Counted from the first letter of the stretch, positions 1 through 8,360 are shown. The stretch: 64,000 bases of DNA from Streptomyces sp. NBC_01439 (GCF_036227605.1 NZ_CP109487.1:4469501-4533500), one strand, 5' to 3'. A program made the numbers and translations. Notes: generated from the sequence alone by a model not told the origin.

Positions 1-618
1 GCCCTCCACCAGCAGGGCGAGCGCGGCCACCAGCAGGGCGCCCGCGACGACCTGCGGGGTGTTGTACGTGTTGAAGCCGGCGGTGATGATCCGGCCGAGG
101 CCGCCCTGGCCGACCATGGCGGCGATCGTGGCCGTGGCGATGACCTGCACGGCGCCCGAGCGCAGCCCGGTCATCACCATGGCGCGCGCGAGCGGCAGTT
201 CGACGCGCAGGAAGAGCTGGGTCCCGGACATGCCCATGCCGCGGGCGGCCTCCACGACCGAGCGGTCCACCTCGCGCATGCCGACGTACGCGTTGGTCAG
301 CAGCGGCGGGACGGCGAAGAGCACGAGTGCGGCGATGGTGGGCAGGTAGCCGGCGTTGCGCAGCGGGGAGACCATGAACAGCGCCAGCACCGCGAAGACG
401 GGGACGGCCCGGCCGATGTTGGAGATGTTGATCGCGAGGGTGCCGCCCTTGCCGAGGTGGCCGAGGAACAGGCCGATCGGCAGCGCCACCGCGCAGGCGA
501 TCGCGAGCGCGACCGCGCTGACGTAGATGTGCTCGCCGAGCCGGTGCCAGACACCGCTCTCCCCCGACCAGTTGGCCCCGTTCGCCAGCCAGTCCCAGGC
601 CCCTGTGATCACGTCCAC
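1..618 (-). CDS. osmoprotectant/glycine-betaine-type ABC permease (5' part; C-terminus beyond the edge)
   Basis: This frame is open from the left edge to a GTG at 616-618, giving 206 codons without the C-terminus. It is an integral membrane permease of the ProW/OpuB type, with successive hydrophobic helices. It carries an EAA-loop signature (VVEAARGMGMSG) that would contact the ATPase. It starts 4 nt after the stop of the permease at 623-1393, so the two are almost certainly cotranscribed and probably form a heterodimeric channel. The substrate is inferred from the family (betaine, choline, carnitine). A substrate-binding protein would be expected further left, outside the window. A second GTG two codons downstream is an alternative start. 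Confidence 0.88.
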   Translation of the reverse strand, partial: MDVITGAWDWLANGANWSGESGVWHRLGEHIYVSAVALAIACAVALPIGLFLGHLGKGGTLAINISNIGRAVPVFAVLALFMVSPLRNAGYLPTIAALVLFAVPPLLTNAYVGMREVDRSVVEAARGMGMSGTQLFLRVELPLARAMVMTGLRSGAVQVIATATIAAMVGQGGLGRIITAGFNTYNTPQVVAGALLVAALALLVEG

Positions 619-622
619 GGCT

Positions 623-1393
623 TCAGGCCCCCTTCGCCGGAGCAGCAGTCGGAGCCGAATCCGGAGCCGGACCCGCAGCCGAATCCGCACCCGCACCCGC
701 ACTCGCACCTGCAGCCGCGGGCCGGGCGCCGGCCCGGGTCCACGGGGTGAGCAGCCGCTGTACGCCGAGCAGCAGCAGGTCGGCCACGAGCGCGAGCAGC
801 ACGCACAGCACCGAGGCAGTGAGCACCTGCGCCTTGAAGGAGCTGTTCACGGCCGGAGCGATGAGATTGCCTAGGCCGCCCTTGCCGACGATGGAGCCGA
901 CCGTGGTCAGCGCGACCGTCGAGACGGTGGCGATCCGCACCCCGGCGAGCAGCGCCGGCAGCGCGAGCGGCAGTTCGACCTGCCACAGCAGGCGGCCCGG
1001 GCCGTACCCCATGCCCCGGGCGGCCTCCCGCACGTCCTCGGGGACGGCCTCCAGGCCGACCAGGACGTTGCGGACCAGGATCGTCAGCGAGTACAGCACC
1101 AGCCCGGTCACCACCAGCGCCGCCGAGAGTCCGAAGACCGGCAGCAGCAGGGAGAACATGGCCAGCGAGGGGATCGTGTAGAGCAGGGTGGTCAGACCCA
1201 GGACGGGCGCCGCCCAGTGGCGGCCGCGGCGGGCCAGCAGGGCGAGCGGCACGGACACGGCGATGCCGATCAGGACCGACGCGCCCGTGATCCAGATGTG
1301 TTCGAGGGTCGCGTCGGTGAGTTCCTGGGAGCGGGAGGTGACGTAGTCCCAGCAGATCCAGTCGTTCGCCACCAGGCAGTTCTGCGCCGCCAT
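623..1393 (-). CDS. osmoprotectant/glycine-betaine-type ABC permease
   Basis: This 256-residue permease is of the OpuBB/OsmW type and partners the permease at 1-618. An N-terminal stretch of about 45 residues contains two Cys (QNCLVAND, DWICWD). Transmembrane helices follow, with an EAA loop (VREAARGMGYGPG) and an Ala/Pro/Ser-rich tail of about 35 residues that is probably disordered. I chose the ATG at 1391-1393 because a GAGGGG-like Shine-Dalgarno lies just upstream. Longer ATG starts exist up to 1441 but run into the AT-rich promoter region. The gene is divergent from its presumed ATPase at 1545, so the transporter is split over two transcripts sharing one 151-bp control region. Confidence 0.9.
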   Translation of the reverse strand: MAAQNCLVANDWICWDYVTSRSQELTDATLEHIWITGASVLIGIAVSVPLALLARRGRHWAAPVLGLTTLLYTIPSLAMFSLLLPVFGLSAALVVTGLVLYSLTILVRNVLVGLEAVPEDVREAARGMGYGPGRLLWQVELPLALPALLAGVRIATVSTVALTTVGSIVGKGGLGNLIAPAVNSSFKAQVLTASVLCVLLALVADLLLLGVQRLLTPWTRAGARPAAAGASAGAGADSAAGPAPDSAPTAAPAKGA

Positions 1394-1544
1394 GCCCCTC
1401 ACCCCCGCATCCATCATTCGAACATATGTATTCATGGTCACCCGTCACAGTGACCCTAACCTCCACCACCCCCGATGGCCGGAATCCTTCGCAGGGGGGC
1501 AACACGCCCTTCACAAAACAGCTGCCGGCGTACGGAAGGATGGG
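1394..1544. promoter_or_regulatory. divergent control region between permease and ATPase genes
   Basis: This 151-bp spacer separates two divergent halves of one transporter. Positions 1411-1440 are markedly AT-rich for this genome and likely hold a promoter. Next to it lies an inverted repeat, GGTCAC at 1436-1441 and GTGACC at 1450-1455, with the tighter palindrome GTCACaGTGAC at 1444-1454. That shape suggests a dimeric repressor or activator site. No regulator gene is adjacent in the window, so the binding protein is unknown. Confidence 0.5.
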
Positions 1545-2510
1545 ATGGTGATCCGATTCGAGCACGTGACCAAGCGCTACCCCGACGGGACGACGGCCGT
1601 CGAGGACCTGTCCTTCGAGGTGGCGGAGGGTGAGCTGGTCACGCTCGTGGGACCGTCCGGCTGCGGCAAGACGACCACGATGAAGATGGTCAACCGGCTG
1701 ATCGACCCGACCTCCGGCCGGATCCTGCTGAACGGCGAGGACATCGCGGCCGCCGATCCGGTCGAGCTGCGCCGCCGGATCGGGTACGTCATCCAGCAGG
1801 TCGGCCTCTTCCCGCACAAGACGGTGTTGGAGAACACGGCGACCGTGCCGCAGCTGATCGGCACCCCGAAGGCGCGGGCCCGCGCCCGGGCCGCCGAACT
1901 GCTGGAACTGGTGGGCCTGGACCCGGCCGTGTACGGGGGCCGGTACCCGCAGCAGCTGTCCGGCGGGCAGCGCCAGCGCGTCGGCGTGGCCCGCGCACTC
2001 GCCGCCGATCCACCGGTGCTGCTGATGGACGAGCCGTTCGGCGCGGTGGACCCGGTGGTGCGCGAGCGCCTGCAGAACGAGTTCCTGACCCTGCAGAAGA
2101 CGGTGCGCAAGACCATCCTGCTGGTCACCCACGACCTGGAGGAGGCGATCCGGCTCGGCGACCGCATCGCGGTCTACGGCTCCGGCACCATCGAGCAGTT
2201 CGCCCGCCCGGCGGCGGTGCTCGGGGCGCCCGCCACCGCCTACGTGGCCTCCTTCGTCGGCGCCGACCGGGGGCTCAAGCGGCTCGCCGTCACCCCGGTC
2301 GAGGCGGCCGACCTGGCACCGGCCCAGGGGACGGCCCCGGCGACCTCGGTGGAGTTGGGGTCGACGCTGCGCGGGGCGCTCGCCGCCCTGCTCCAGGAGG
2401 ACTCGGGGCGCATCGGGGTCACGGACCCCGAATCCGGCGCGCTGGTCGGCGTACTGACGCCGGAGGGCGTCCACCGGGCGCTGCGCCGGGCCCAGCTGCA
2501 GGAGGCGTAA
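1545..2510 (+). CDS. osmoprotectant-type ABC transporter ATP-binding protein with C-terminal CBS-like region
   Basis: This 321-residue ATPase would energise import by the two divergent permeases. Walker A is GPSGCGKTT near residue 37, the signature is LSGGQRQR, and Walker B is VLLMDEP, followed by a switch His in LVTHDLEEA. The tail after about residue 235 resembles the CBS-type sensor of OpuA/ProV proteins (ITDPESGALVGVLTPEG), which in that family senses ionic strength. Only about one CBS-like unit is clear here. The start is the ATG at 1545, preceded by GGAAGGA at 1534-1540. The frame stays open upstream, but that extension overlaps the control region and looks non-coding. Confidence 0.93.
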   Translation: MVIRFEHVTKRYPDGTTAVEDLSFEVAEGELVTLVGPSGCGKTTTMKMVNRLIDPTSGRILLNGEDIAAADPVELRRRIGYVIQQVGLFPHKTVLENTATVPQLIGTPKARARARAAELLELVGLDPAVYGGRYPQQLSGGQRQRVGVARALAADPPVLLMDEPFGAVDPVVRERLQNEFLTLQKTVRKTILLVTHDLEEAIRLGDRIAVYGSGTIEQFARPAAVLGAPATAYVASFVGADRGLKRLAVTPVEAADLAPAQGTAPATSVELGSTLRGALAALLQEDSGRIGVTDPESGALVGVLTPEGVHRALRRAQLQEA

Positions 2511-2543
2511 CGCCCGGGGGGGCGGGCGGCCCCGGAAACAGCG

Positions 2544-2569
2544 GTGACCGGCCTCGGGAGGCCGGTCAC
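2544..2569. terminator. bidirectional terminator between convergent genes
   Basis: A perfect 11-bp stem (GTGACCGGCCT and its complement) encloses a 4-nt CGGG loop. It lies between the ends of the ATPase gene and the esterase gene and can serve both strands. Confidence 0.7.
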
Positions 2570-2613
2570 GGGTGTCGGACGGTCGGGGTGCCGGGTGTTC
2601 GGCACGCGGCGGG

Positions 2614-3723
2614 TCAGGCCTGGATGCGGCCGCTCATCCACGTCAGCATCGGCGGGATCTCACGTCGCCACGTGTTGAAGTTGTGGCCACCGCTGTCGAG
2701 GATGATGGAGGAGACCCGGTCCGGGCCCTGCACCTTCTTGATGAACTTCTTGGTGTCGGCGAGGTTCGGCTCGCCCTTCTCGCTGCTGGTGACGAGGAAG
2801 GACGTACCGGTCGGCTTCTTGTTCTCCATGACGTGCAGGACGTCCGCGCGCTTCTTCAGCTTCGCGTCGCCGTGGAACAGGTCACCGGTCGTCGGGTCGT
2901 CCGGAGCGTCGTAGTACGCGGACAGGGCCGCGGCGGCACCGAAGGTCTGCGGGTAGTGCGCGGCGATCTTCAGGGCGCAGTAACCGCCCGTGGAATTGCC
3001 GATGAAGCCCATGTTCTGGGGCTTCTTGCCGACCCGGAAGGTGTCCTGGATGGCCTGCGGGAGGTCCACCCCGAAGAAGGTCTCGGTCTGCGGGCCACCG
3101 GGGATGTCGACGCACTCGGTGTCCCGCGGCGGCGCCACCGTCGGGCGCAGCATGACCAGGATCATCGGCTTCATCTTGCCCGACTTGGAGAGGCTGAAGG
3201 CCTTCATCGGGTAGTCGAGCCCCTTGATCAGGTTCTCGGCGGTGCCCGGGTAGCCCGTCAGGACGACGGACGCCGGGAAGTTCTCGTCCTTGTGCTGGGG
3301 CTGGAAGTACTCCGGCGGCAGCCACACGTAGCCGGGGCTCGTTATCTTCGACTTCTGCCCGGATATGGCAACCTTCAGGATCTGACCGCCGACCTGGGGC
3401 TTGGCACCACCGGGTACGTCCAGCTTCTGCTTGTCGACGACCTTGATGTCCTTGCTGCTCATCGAGTGGTCGACGACCTTGCCCATGGACGTCTCCTGGC
3501 CGAACAGGTCTGCCCAGGAACCGTAGAAGAGGAACGACTTGTTGGCCGCCAGCCCCACAGCCGAGAACAGCGCCAGCTGGGTCGCGAGCAGCAGTCCGAT
3601 GCGGCCGGCGAACGCGCGCCAGGTGCGGCCCGAGAGCTTCGGCCAGAACCACACCGTGGCCGCGAAGAGCAGCACACCGGCGAAGATGGCCAACGCCAGA
3701 ACCGTATTACTGGTGAGACCCAT
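2614..3723 (-). CDS. membrane-anchored alpha/beta-hydrolase of the esterase D / mycolyltransferase-like family
   Basis: The 369-residue protein has two N-terminal hydrophobic helices (about residues 7-27 and 42-60), then a large extracytoplasmic domain. The nucleophile elbow is GNSTGG near residue 244, and a plausible catalytic His sits in GGHNFNTW near 346, as in the PF00756 esterase family. That family includes antigen-85-like acyltransferases, but mycolates are not expected in Streptomyces, so an esterase on cell-envelope substrates is more likely. The substrate is unknown. The gene is divergent from the MprF-like lysyltransferase at 3875 across a 151-bp spacer containing a T-run, so the two may be co-regulated envelope genes. 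Confidence 0.85.
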   Translation of the reverse strand: MGLTSNTVLALAIFAGVLLFAATVWFWPKLSGRTWRAFAGRIGLLLATQLALFSAVGLAANKSFLFYGSWADLFGQETSMGKVVDHSMSSKDIKVVDKQKLDVPGGAKPQVGGQILKVAISGQKSKITSPGYVWLPPEYFQPQHKDENFPASVVLTGYPGTAENLIKGLDYPMKAFSLSKSGKMKPMILVMLRPTVAPPRDTECVDIPGGPQTETFFGVDLPQAIQDTFRVGKKPQNMGFIGNSTGGYCALKIAAHYPQTFGAAAALSAYYDAPDDPTTGDLFHGDAKLKKRADVLHVMENKKPTGTSFLVTSSEKGEPNLADTKKFIKKVQGPDRVSSIILDSGGHNFNTWRREIPPMLTWMSGRIQA

Positions 3724-3874
3724 GAGCAGTCAGTCGACTTTCTTGTAACAGGACCGTTTTTTCCGACGAAAGAGTGAACCCGCTCCTCGTCGATGTCGTC
3801 CTAAGGGACGCACCACACACCGGAGGCTGTCGCGGCCTTCGACCACATGATCTCTCGCGGAGCAACGGGAAGCG

Positions 3875-5722
3875 ATGTCTAGCAGGATAGATGGCGATAA
3901 GTCGGGACAGGTTCCGAGCAGGGTCCGCCGAATCCTCCGAGGCCCACAGCCGGAGTCGGTGCCCGGCCTGGTAGGTACGGCCGTCATGATCGTCGGCCTT
4001 CTGGACATCGCAGCAGGGGTGTTCCCGCGGTTCCGGCACAGCCGGATCCACGCGCTCGCCGAGGTGCTGCCGGTGTTCGGCCCCTTCGCAGCGGCCCTCG
4101 CCATCAGCGCGGGCGTACTGCTCCTGCTGCTCGCGCACGGCCTCAAGCGCCGCAAGCGCCGGGCCTGGCGGGCGGCGGTCGTACTGCTGCCGGCCGGTGC
4201 CGCGGCGCAGTTCCTCTACCGGCACTCGATCCCCGGCGTGGTCATCGCAGCGGTGCTCTTCGCGCTGCTGCTGCGCCACCAGAGCGAGTTCAAGGCGCTG
4301 CCCGACCCGCGCAGCCGCTGGAAGGCCCTCGCCAACTTCGTACTGATGAGCGCCGGATCCATCGGCCTCGGCCTGCTCATCGTGAACGTCCACCCGAACC
4401 GGGTCGTCGGCAACCCGAGCCTGTACGAGCAGATCACGCACGTCGTCTACGGCCTCTTCGGCTTCGAGGGCCCCGTCGACTACGCGGGCCAGGTGTCCTG
4501 GACCGTCGGATACTCCCTCGGGGCCCTCGGCATGCTGACCGCCCTCACCACCATCTACCTGGCCTTCCGCCCCGAGCACCCGGCCGCCCGACTCACCGCC
4601 GACGACGAGGGCAAGCTGCGCGAACTGCTCGCCAAGCACGGCGGCCGCGACTCGCTCGGCCACTTCGCGCTCCGCCGCGACAAGGCCGTCGTCTTCTCCC
4701 CCAGCGGCAAGGCCGCCGTCACCTACCGCGTCGTCTCCGGCGTGATGCTGGCCTCCGGCGACCCCATCGGCGACGTCGAGGCCTGGCCCGGCGCGATCGA
4801 GCGGTTCATGGAGGAGGCCAAGGCCCACTCCTGGACCCCGGCCGTCGTGGGCTGCAGCGAGACCGGCGGCGAGGTCTGGACCCGCGAGACCGGTCTGGAC
4901 GCCCTGGAGCTGGGTGACGAGGCGATTGTCGATGTCAAAGACTTCTCCCTCGCGGGCCGTCCCATGCGCAATGTCCGCCAGATGGTGAAGCGCATCGAGC
5001 GCAACGGCTACACCACCCAGGTCCGCCGGGTCAGCGAGCTGACCGACGAGGAGCTGGAGCGGGTCCGCGGCGCGGCCGAGGCCTGGCGCGGCACCGACAC
5101 CGAGCGCGGCTTCTCGATGGCCCTGGGCCGGGTCGGCGAGGAGGGCGACGGCGACTGCTTCATCGCCACCGCGCACCGCATCGAGGAGGGCGACACCAGC
5201 CCGTACGGCGACCTGAAGGCCGTCCTGCACTTCGTCCCGTGGGGCAAGGACGGCATGTCGCTGGAGCTGATGCGCCGCGACCGCGCCGCCGACCCCGGCA
5301 TGAACGAGCTGCTGATCGTCGCCTCCCTCCAGGCCGCCCCCGACCTGAAGATCGAGAAGGTCTCGCTGAACTTCGCGATGTTCCGCGCTGCCCTCGCCCG
5401 CGGCGAGAAGATCGGCGCCGGCCCGGTCCTGCGGATGTGGCGCGGCCTGCTGGTCTTCCTCTCCCGCTGGTTCCAGATCGAGTCGCTCTACAAGTTCAAC
5501 GAGAAGTTCCGCCCCCGCTGGGAGCCGCGCTTCATGGTCTACCGCAACAGCCGCGACCTGCCCCGCATCGGCTTCGCCGTGATGCAGGCCGAGGGCTTCG
5601 TCACGGTGGCCCTGCCCCGGCTGTTCGCCAGCCGCCGCCGCCCCAAGCCGGTGCGCACCTGCACGCACAACCACATGACGACCGTGCCCAAGCAGCAGGA
5701 GCGCGAGGTCCAGGCCGCGTAG
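3875..5722 (+). CDS. MprF-like phosphatidylglycerol lysyltransferase (membrane domain plus DUF2156)
   Basis: The 615-residue protein has roughly seven membrane helices in its first 230 residues. A soluble C-terminal DUF2156 domain of the GNAT-fold aminoacyl-transferase type follows, from about 240 to 570 (e.g. SGVMLASGDPIGD, LELMRRD, FMVYRNSRDLPRI). MprF/LysX proteins transfer Lys from Lys-tRNA to phosphatidylglycerol, lowering negative surface charge and sensitivity to cationic peptides. The membrane part is shorter than the usual 14-helix MprF flippase, so synthesis without the full flippase is likely. No lysyl-tRNA synthetase is fused, unlike mycobacterial LysX. Amino-acid specificity cannot be read from sequence. 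Confidence 0.85.
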   Translation: MSSRIDGDKSGQVPSRVRRILRGPQPESVPGLVGTAVMIVGLLDIAAGVFPRFRHSRIHALAEVLPVFGPFAAALAISAGVLLLLLAHGLKRRKRRAWRAAVVLLPAGAAAQFLYRHSIPGVVIAAVLFALLLRHQSEFKALPDPRSRWKALANFVLMSAGSIGLGLLIVNVHPNRVVGNPSLYEQITHVVYGLFGFEGPVDYAGQVSWTVGYSLGALGMLTALTTIYLAFRPEHPAARLTADDEGKLRELLAKHGGRDSLGHFALRRDKAVVFSPSGKAAVTYRVVSGVMLASGDPIGDVEAWPGAIERFMEEAKAHSWTPAVVGCSETGGEVWTRETGLDALELGDEAIVDVKDFSLAGRPMRNVRQMVKRIERNGYTTQVRRVSELTDEELERVRGAAEAWRGTDTERGFSMALGRVGEEGDGDCFIATAHRIEEGDTSPYGDLKAVLHFVPWGKDGMSLELMRRDRAADPGMNELLIVASLQAAPDLKIEKVSLNFAMFRAALARGEKIGAGPVLRMWRGLLVFLSRWFQIESLYKFNEKFRPRWEPRFMVYRNSRDLPRIGFAVMQAEGFVTVALPRLFASRRRPKPVRTCTHNHMTTVPKQQEREVQAA

Positions 5723-5733
5723 CCCGCGCCGGA

Positions 5734-5779
5734 CCTGCGGCCCGGTTCTGAAGCCCGGGCTTCAGAACCGGGCCGCAGG
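5734..5779. terminator. 46-bp perfect palindrome, probable terminator
   Basis: Two 23-nt arms are exactly complementary with no spacer (CCTGCGGCCCGGTTC... mirrored), centred at 5756/5757. It sits 12 nt after the lysyltransferase stop. As RNA it would fold into a very long hairpin and stop transcription before folP. There is no clear T-tract, as is common in Streptomyces. Confidence 0.7.
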
Positions 5780-5838
5780 CCGGTCCGGACGGAGAACCCG
5801 GCAGGAGCCGGGAGAACCCGACGCAGCCCCGAACGCCG

Positions 5839-5895
5839 GACAGGGCCCCGGCGCCCTCGCACCGCCCGGCGGAGCAAGGGCGCCGGGGCCCTGTC
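5839..5895. other. second long hairpin immediately upstream of folP
   Basis: Two exact 19-nt arms (GACAGGGCCCCGGCGCCCT at 5839-5857 and its complement at 5877-5895) flank a 19-nt loop. The right arm ends 29 nt before the folP ATG. It could be a backup terminator or a regulatory structure of the folP leader. A TACCCT hexamer at 5911-5916 lies only 8 nt before the ATG, which would fit a nearly leaderless folP transcript starting after the hairpin. Confidence 0.55.
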
Positions 5896-5924
5896 GTATC
5901 CAGGTCAGCCCTACCCTTGGACCT

Positions 5925-6797
5925 ATGAACACGAAGCGCGGAGCCACCGGCAGGGGCCGGGTCGCAGGTCTGCCGGACTGGGACCGTTGCGCGGTCATGG
6001 GCGTCGTCAACGTCACCCCCGACTCCTTCTCCGACGGCGGCCGGTGGTTCGACACCACCGCCGCGGTCAAGCGCGGCCTCGACCTCGTCGAGCACGGCGC
6101 CGACCTCGTCGACGTCGGCGGCGAGTCCACCCGGCCCGGCGCCTCCCGCGTCGACGAGGAAGAGGAGCTGCGCCGGGTCGTCCCCGTGGTCCGGGGCCTC
6201 GCCTCCGAGGGCGTCACCGTCTCCGTGGACACCATGCGCGCGGCCGTCGCCGCCCGGGCCGTCGAGGCCGGCGCGACCCTGGTCAACGACGTCAGCGGCG
6301 GCCTGGCCGACCCCGGGATGATCCCGGCCGTCGCCGCCGCCGAGGTGCCCTTCGTCGTGATGCACTGGCGCGGCTTCAGCGCCGACATGAACAGCCTCGC
6401 CGTCTACGACGACGTGGTCGCCGAGGTCACCGCCGAGCTGCGGACCCGGATCGACGCGGTCGTGGCCGGCGGGATAGCCCCCGAGCGGCTCCTCGTCGAC
6501 CCCGGCCTCGGCTTCGCCAAGAACGCCGAGCACGACCTGGCCCTCGTCGCCCACCTGCCCGAGCTGCGCGCGCTGGGCTTCCCGCTGCTGGTCGCCGCGT
6601 CGAGGAAGCGTTTCCTCGGCCGGGTCCTGGCCGGCGGGGCCGACATCACCCCGCCGCCCGCCCGCGAGCGCGACGCCGCCACGGCCGCCGTCTCCGCGAT
6701 CGCCGCCCACCAGGGCGCCTGGGCCGTACGGGTGCACGAGGTACGGGCGACCGCGGACGCGGTTCGAGTGGCCCGTGCCGTGGAAGGCGCACTCTGA
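5925..6797 (+). CDS. folP: dihydropteroate synthase
   Basis: This 290-residue TIM-barrel enzyme condenses 6-hydroxymethyl-dihydropterin pyrophosphate with p-aminobenzoate in folate synthesis and is the sulfonamide target. Family motifs are intact: MGVVNVTPDSFSDGG near residue 25, VDVGGESTRPGA near 66, DPGLGFAKN, and the substrate-binding ASRKRFLG near 225. It is the first gene of a folate run (folP, SnoaL-like, folB, folK) read in one direction. No good Shine-Dalgarno precedes the ATG, and a -10-like hexamer sits close by, suggesting a very short leader. Confidence 0.97.
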   Translation: MNTKRGATGRGRVAGLPDWDRCAVMGVVNVTPDSFSDGGRWFDTTAAVKRGLDLVEHGADLVDVGGESTRPGASRVDEEEELRRVVPVVRGLASEGVTVSVDTMRAAVAARAVEAGATLVNDVSGGLADPGMIPAVAAAEVPFVVMHWRGFSADMNSLAVYDDVVAEVTAELRTRIDAVVAGGIAPERLLVDPGLGFAKNAEHDLALVAHLPELRALGFPLLVAASRKRFLGRVLAGGADITPPPARERDAATAAVSAIAAHQGAWAVRVHEVRATADAVRVARAVEGAL

Positions 6798-6822
6798 TCC
6801 GTACCCACCGACAAGGAGCACC

Positions 6823-7266
6823 GTGAGCAGAACCGACATCGAGGCGGTCGAAGAGGTCAACACGGCCTTCTACGAGGCAATGGAGCGGGGGGACTTCGAC
6901 TCACTGTCGGCGCTCTGGCTGGAGGACGAGATCTCCTGCGTCCATCCCGGCTGGCCGGTGCTCTCGGGCCGCGGCGAGGTCCTGCGCTCGTACGCGCTCA
7001 TCATGTCGCACACCGACTACATCCAGTTCTTCCTCACCGACACCAAAGTGGCCGTAATAGGTGATACCGCCCTGGTGACGTGTACGGAGAACATCCTCAG
7101 CGGCGGCCCCGCCGAGGACGGCGGAGAACTCGGCCCGCTCGTCGGTCAGCTGGTCGTCGCGACGAATGTGTTCCGACGCACATCCGAGGGCTGGCGGCTC
7201 TGGTCCCACCACGGTTCTCCCGTCCTCACCGAGTCCGACGAGGACGAGGAGGAGGACGCCTCCTGA
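6823..7266 (+). CDS. SnoaL/NTF2-like fold protein of the folate cluster
   Basis: The 147-residue protein has the compact NTF2/SnoaL-like cone fold typical of DUF4440 proteins (NTAFYEAMERGDFDSL, ALWLEDEISCVHPGWP, GWRLWSHHGSPV). It ends in an acidic tail rich in Glu and Asp. The GTG at 6823 is the start, with AAGGAG at 6813-6818. An upstream in-frame start would overlap folP. The position between folP and folB is conserved in Streptomyces as I remember it, which suggests a pterin-related or housekeeping role. No catalytic residues can be assigned, and ligand and reaction are unknown. Confidence 0.85.
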   Translation: MSRTDIEAVEEVNTAFYEAMERGDFDSLSALWLEDEISCVHPGWPVLSGRGEVLRSYALIMSHTDYIQFFLTDTKVAVIGDTALVTCTENILSGGPAEDGGELGPLVGQLVVATNVFRRTSEGWRLWSHHGSPVLTESDEDEEEDAS

Positions 7267-7395
7267 CCCCTTCGGCGGGAGCCGGACTATTTCGCAGGTA
7301 AATTCGAAGACGGACGACGCCGACCGCACTCGGCGCAGCCATGGCCCCGGGGAGCCCCGGGACCGGAAGCACCTACGAAAGCAGGAGTGATTCGC

Positions 7396-7755
7396 GTGGA
7401 TCGTGTCGCGCTGCGCGGCCTCAAGGCTCGCGGGCACCACGGCGTCTTCCCCCGGGAACGCGAGGAAGGCCAGACCTTCATCGTCGACCTGGTGCTGCAC
7501 CTCGACACCCGTCCCGCCGCGGCCGGGGACGACCTGGCAAAGACCGTGCATTACGGGGTAGTAGCCGAAGAGGTCGTCGACGTCGTCCAGGGCGAACCCG
7601 TCGACCTGATCGAAACCCTGGCCGAGCGAATCGCCCAGCAGTGCCTCAAGCACGAAGCGGTGGCGCAGGTGGAGGTCGTCGTCCACAAGCCGGACGCGCC
7701 CATCACCGTCCCCTTCGACGACGTGACCATCACGATCACCCGGAGCCGCGCATGA
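7396..7755 (+). CDS. folB: dihydroneopterin aldolase
   Basis: This 119-residue enzyme converts dihydroneopterin to 6-hydroxymethyl-dihydropterin and glycolaldehyde. The family signature is present (LRGLKARGHHGVFPRERE), as are a pterin-binding Glu region (DLIETLAERIAQ) and a C-terminal strand ending ITITRSRA. I chose the GTG at 7396 because AGGAG at 7383-7387 is 8 nt upstream. The GTG at 7387 overlaps that same Shine-Dalgarno. Its stop overlaps the folK start as ATGA, so the two enzymes of consecutive steps are translationally coupled. Confidence 0.96.
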   Translation: MDRVALRGLKARGHHGVFPREREEGQTFIVDLVLHLDTRPAAAGDDLAKTVHYGVVAEEVVDVVQGEPVDLIETLAERIAQQCLKHEAVAQVEVVVHKPDAPITVPFDDVTITITRSRA

Positions 7756-8360
7756 ACAACGGACTGAACGCCCCGAGCGACCCCACCGTCCAGCCGGTCC
7801 CCGCCTCCGTCGTGGAGGCGGTCGACGCGGCGGACGTGACCCTGTCGAACCCCAAATGGGCCGTGATCGCGCTCGGCGCGAACCTCGGCAACCGGCTGGA
7901 GACCCTGCAGGGTGCCATCGACGCCCTCGGTGACACTCCCGGCATGCGGGTCAAGGCCGTCTCCCCCGTCTACGAGACCGAGCCGTGGGGCGTCGAACCC
8001 GGCTCGCAGCCCTCGTACCTCAACGCGGTCGTCGCCGTGAAGACCACCCTGCCGCCGTCCTCGCTCCTGGAGCGCGCGCACGCCGTCGAGGAGGCCTTCG
8101 ACCGCGTCCGCGAGGAGCGCTGGGGGCCGCGCACGATCGACGTGGACATCGTCGCGTACGCCGACCGGGTCTCCGACGACCCGGTCCTCACCCTCCCGCA
8201 CCCGCGCGCCCACCAGCGCGCCTTCGTACTGGCCCCTTGGCACGACATCGACCCGGAGGCCCAGATCCCGGGCCGCGGCCCGGTCACGGCGCTGCTGGCC
8301 GAAATCGGCCTGGTCGGCGTGGAGCCGCGCCCCGACCTGGAACTCCACCTCCCCGAGTAG
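7752..8360 (+). CDS. folK: 2-amino-4-hydroxy-6-hydroxymethyldihydropteridine pyrophosphokinase
   Basis: The 202-residue enzyme makes the pyrophosphate ester used by FolP. HPPK motifs are clear: ALGANLGNRLETL near residue 38, SPVYETEPWG near 76, YLNAVVAVKT, and the metal/ATP motif GPRTIDVDIV near 130 followed by LPHPRAHQRAFVL. About 35 extra N-terminal residues precede the catalytic core and look low-complexity. The ATG overlaps the folB stop. Downstream lies a 37-nt gap before the DUF3180 gene. Confidence 0.97.
   Translation: MNNGLNAPSDPTVQPVPASVVEAVDAADVTLSNPKWAVIALGANLGNRLETLQGAIDALGDTPGMRVKAVSPVYETEPWGVEPGSQPSYLNAVVAVKTTLPPSSLLERAHAVEEAFDRVREERWGPRTIDVDIVAYADRVSDDPVLTLPHPRAHQRAFVLAPWHDIDPEAQIPGRGPVTALLAEIGLVGVEPRPDLELHLPE

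Noticed and set aside
609..2474. Long minus-strand open frame (about 620 codons) antisense to the ABC ATPase and overlapping the permease
   Set aside because: Its translation is Arg/Gly/Pro-rich without domains. The ATPase on the plus strand and the permease frame explain the region. It is open only because of GC bias.
3707..5674. Long minus-strand frame antisense to the lysyltransferase
   Set aside because: Composition is typical of an antisense shadow (Asp/Val/Gly/Ala-rich, no motifs), and the plus-strand MprF-like gene is clear.
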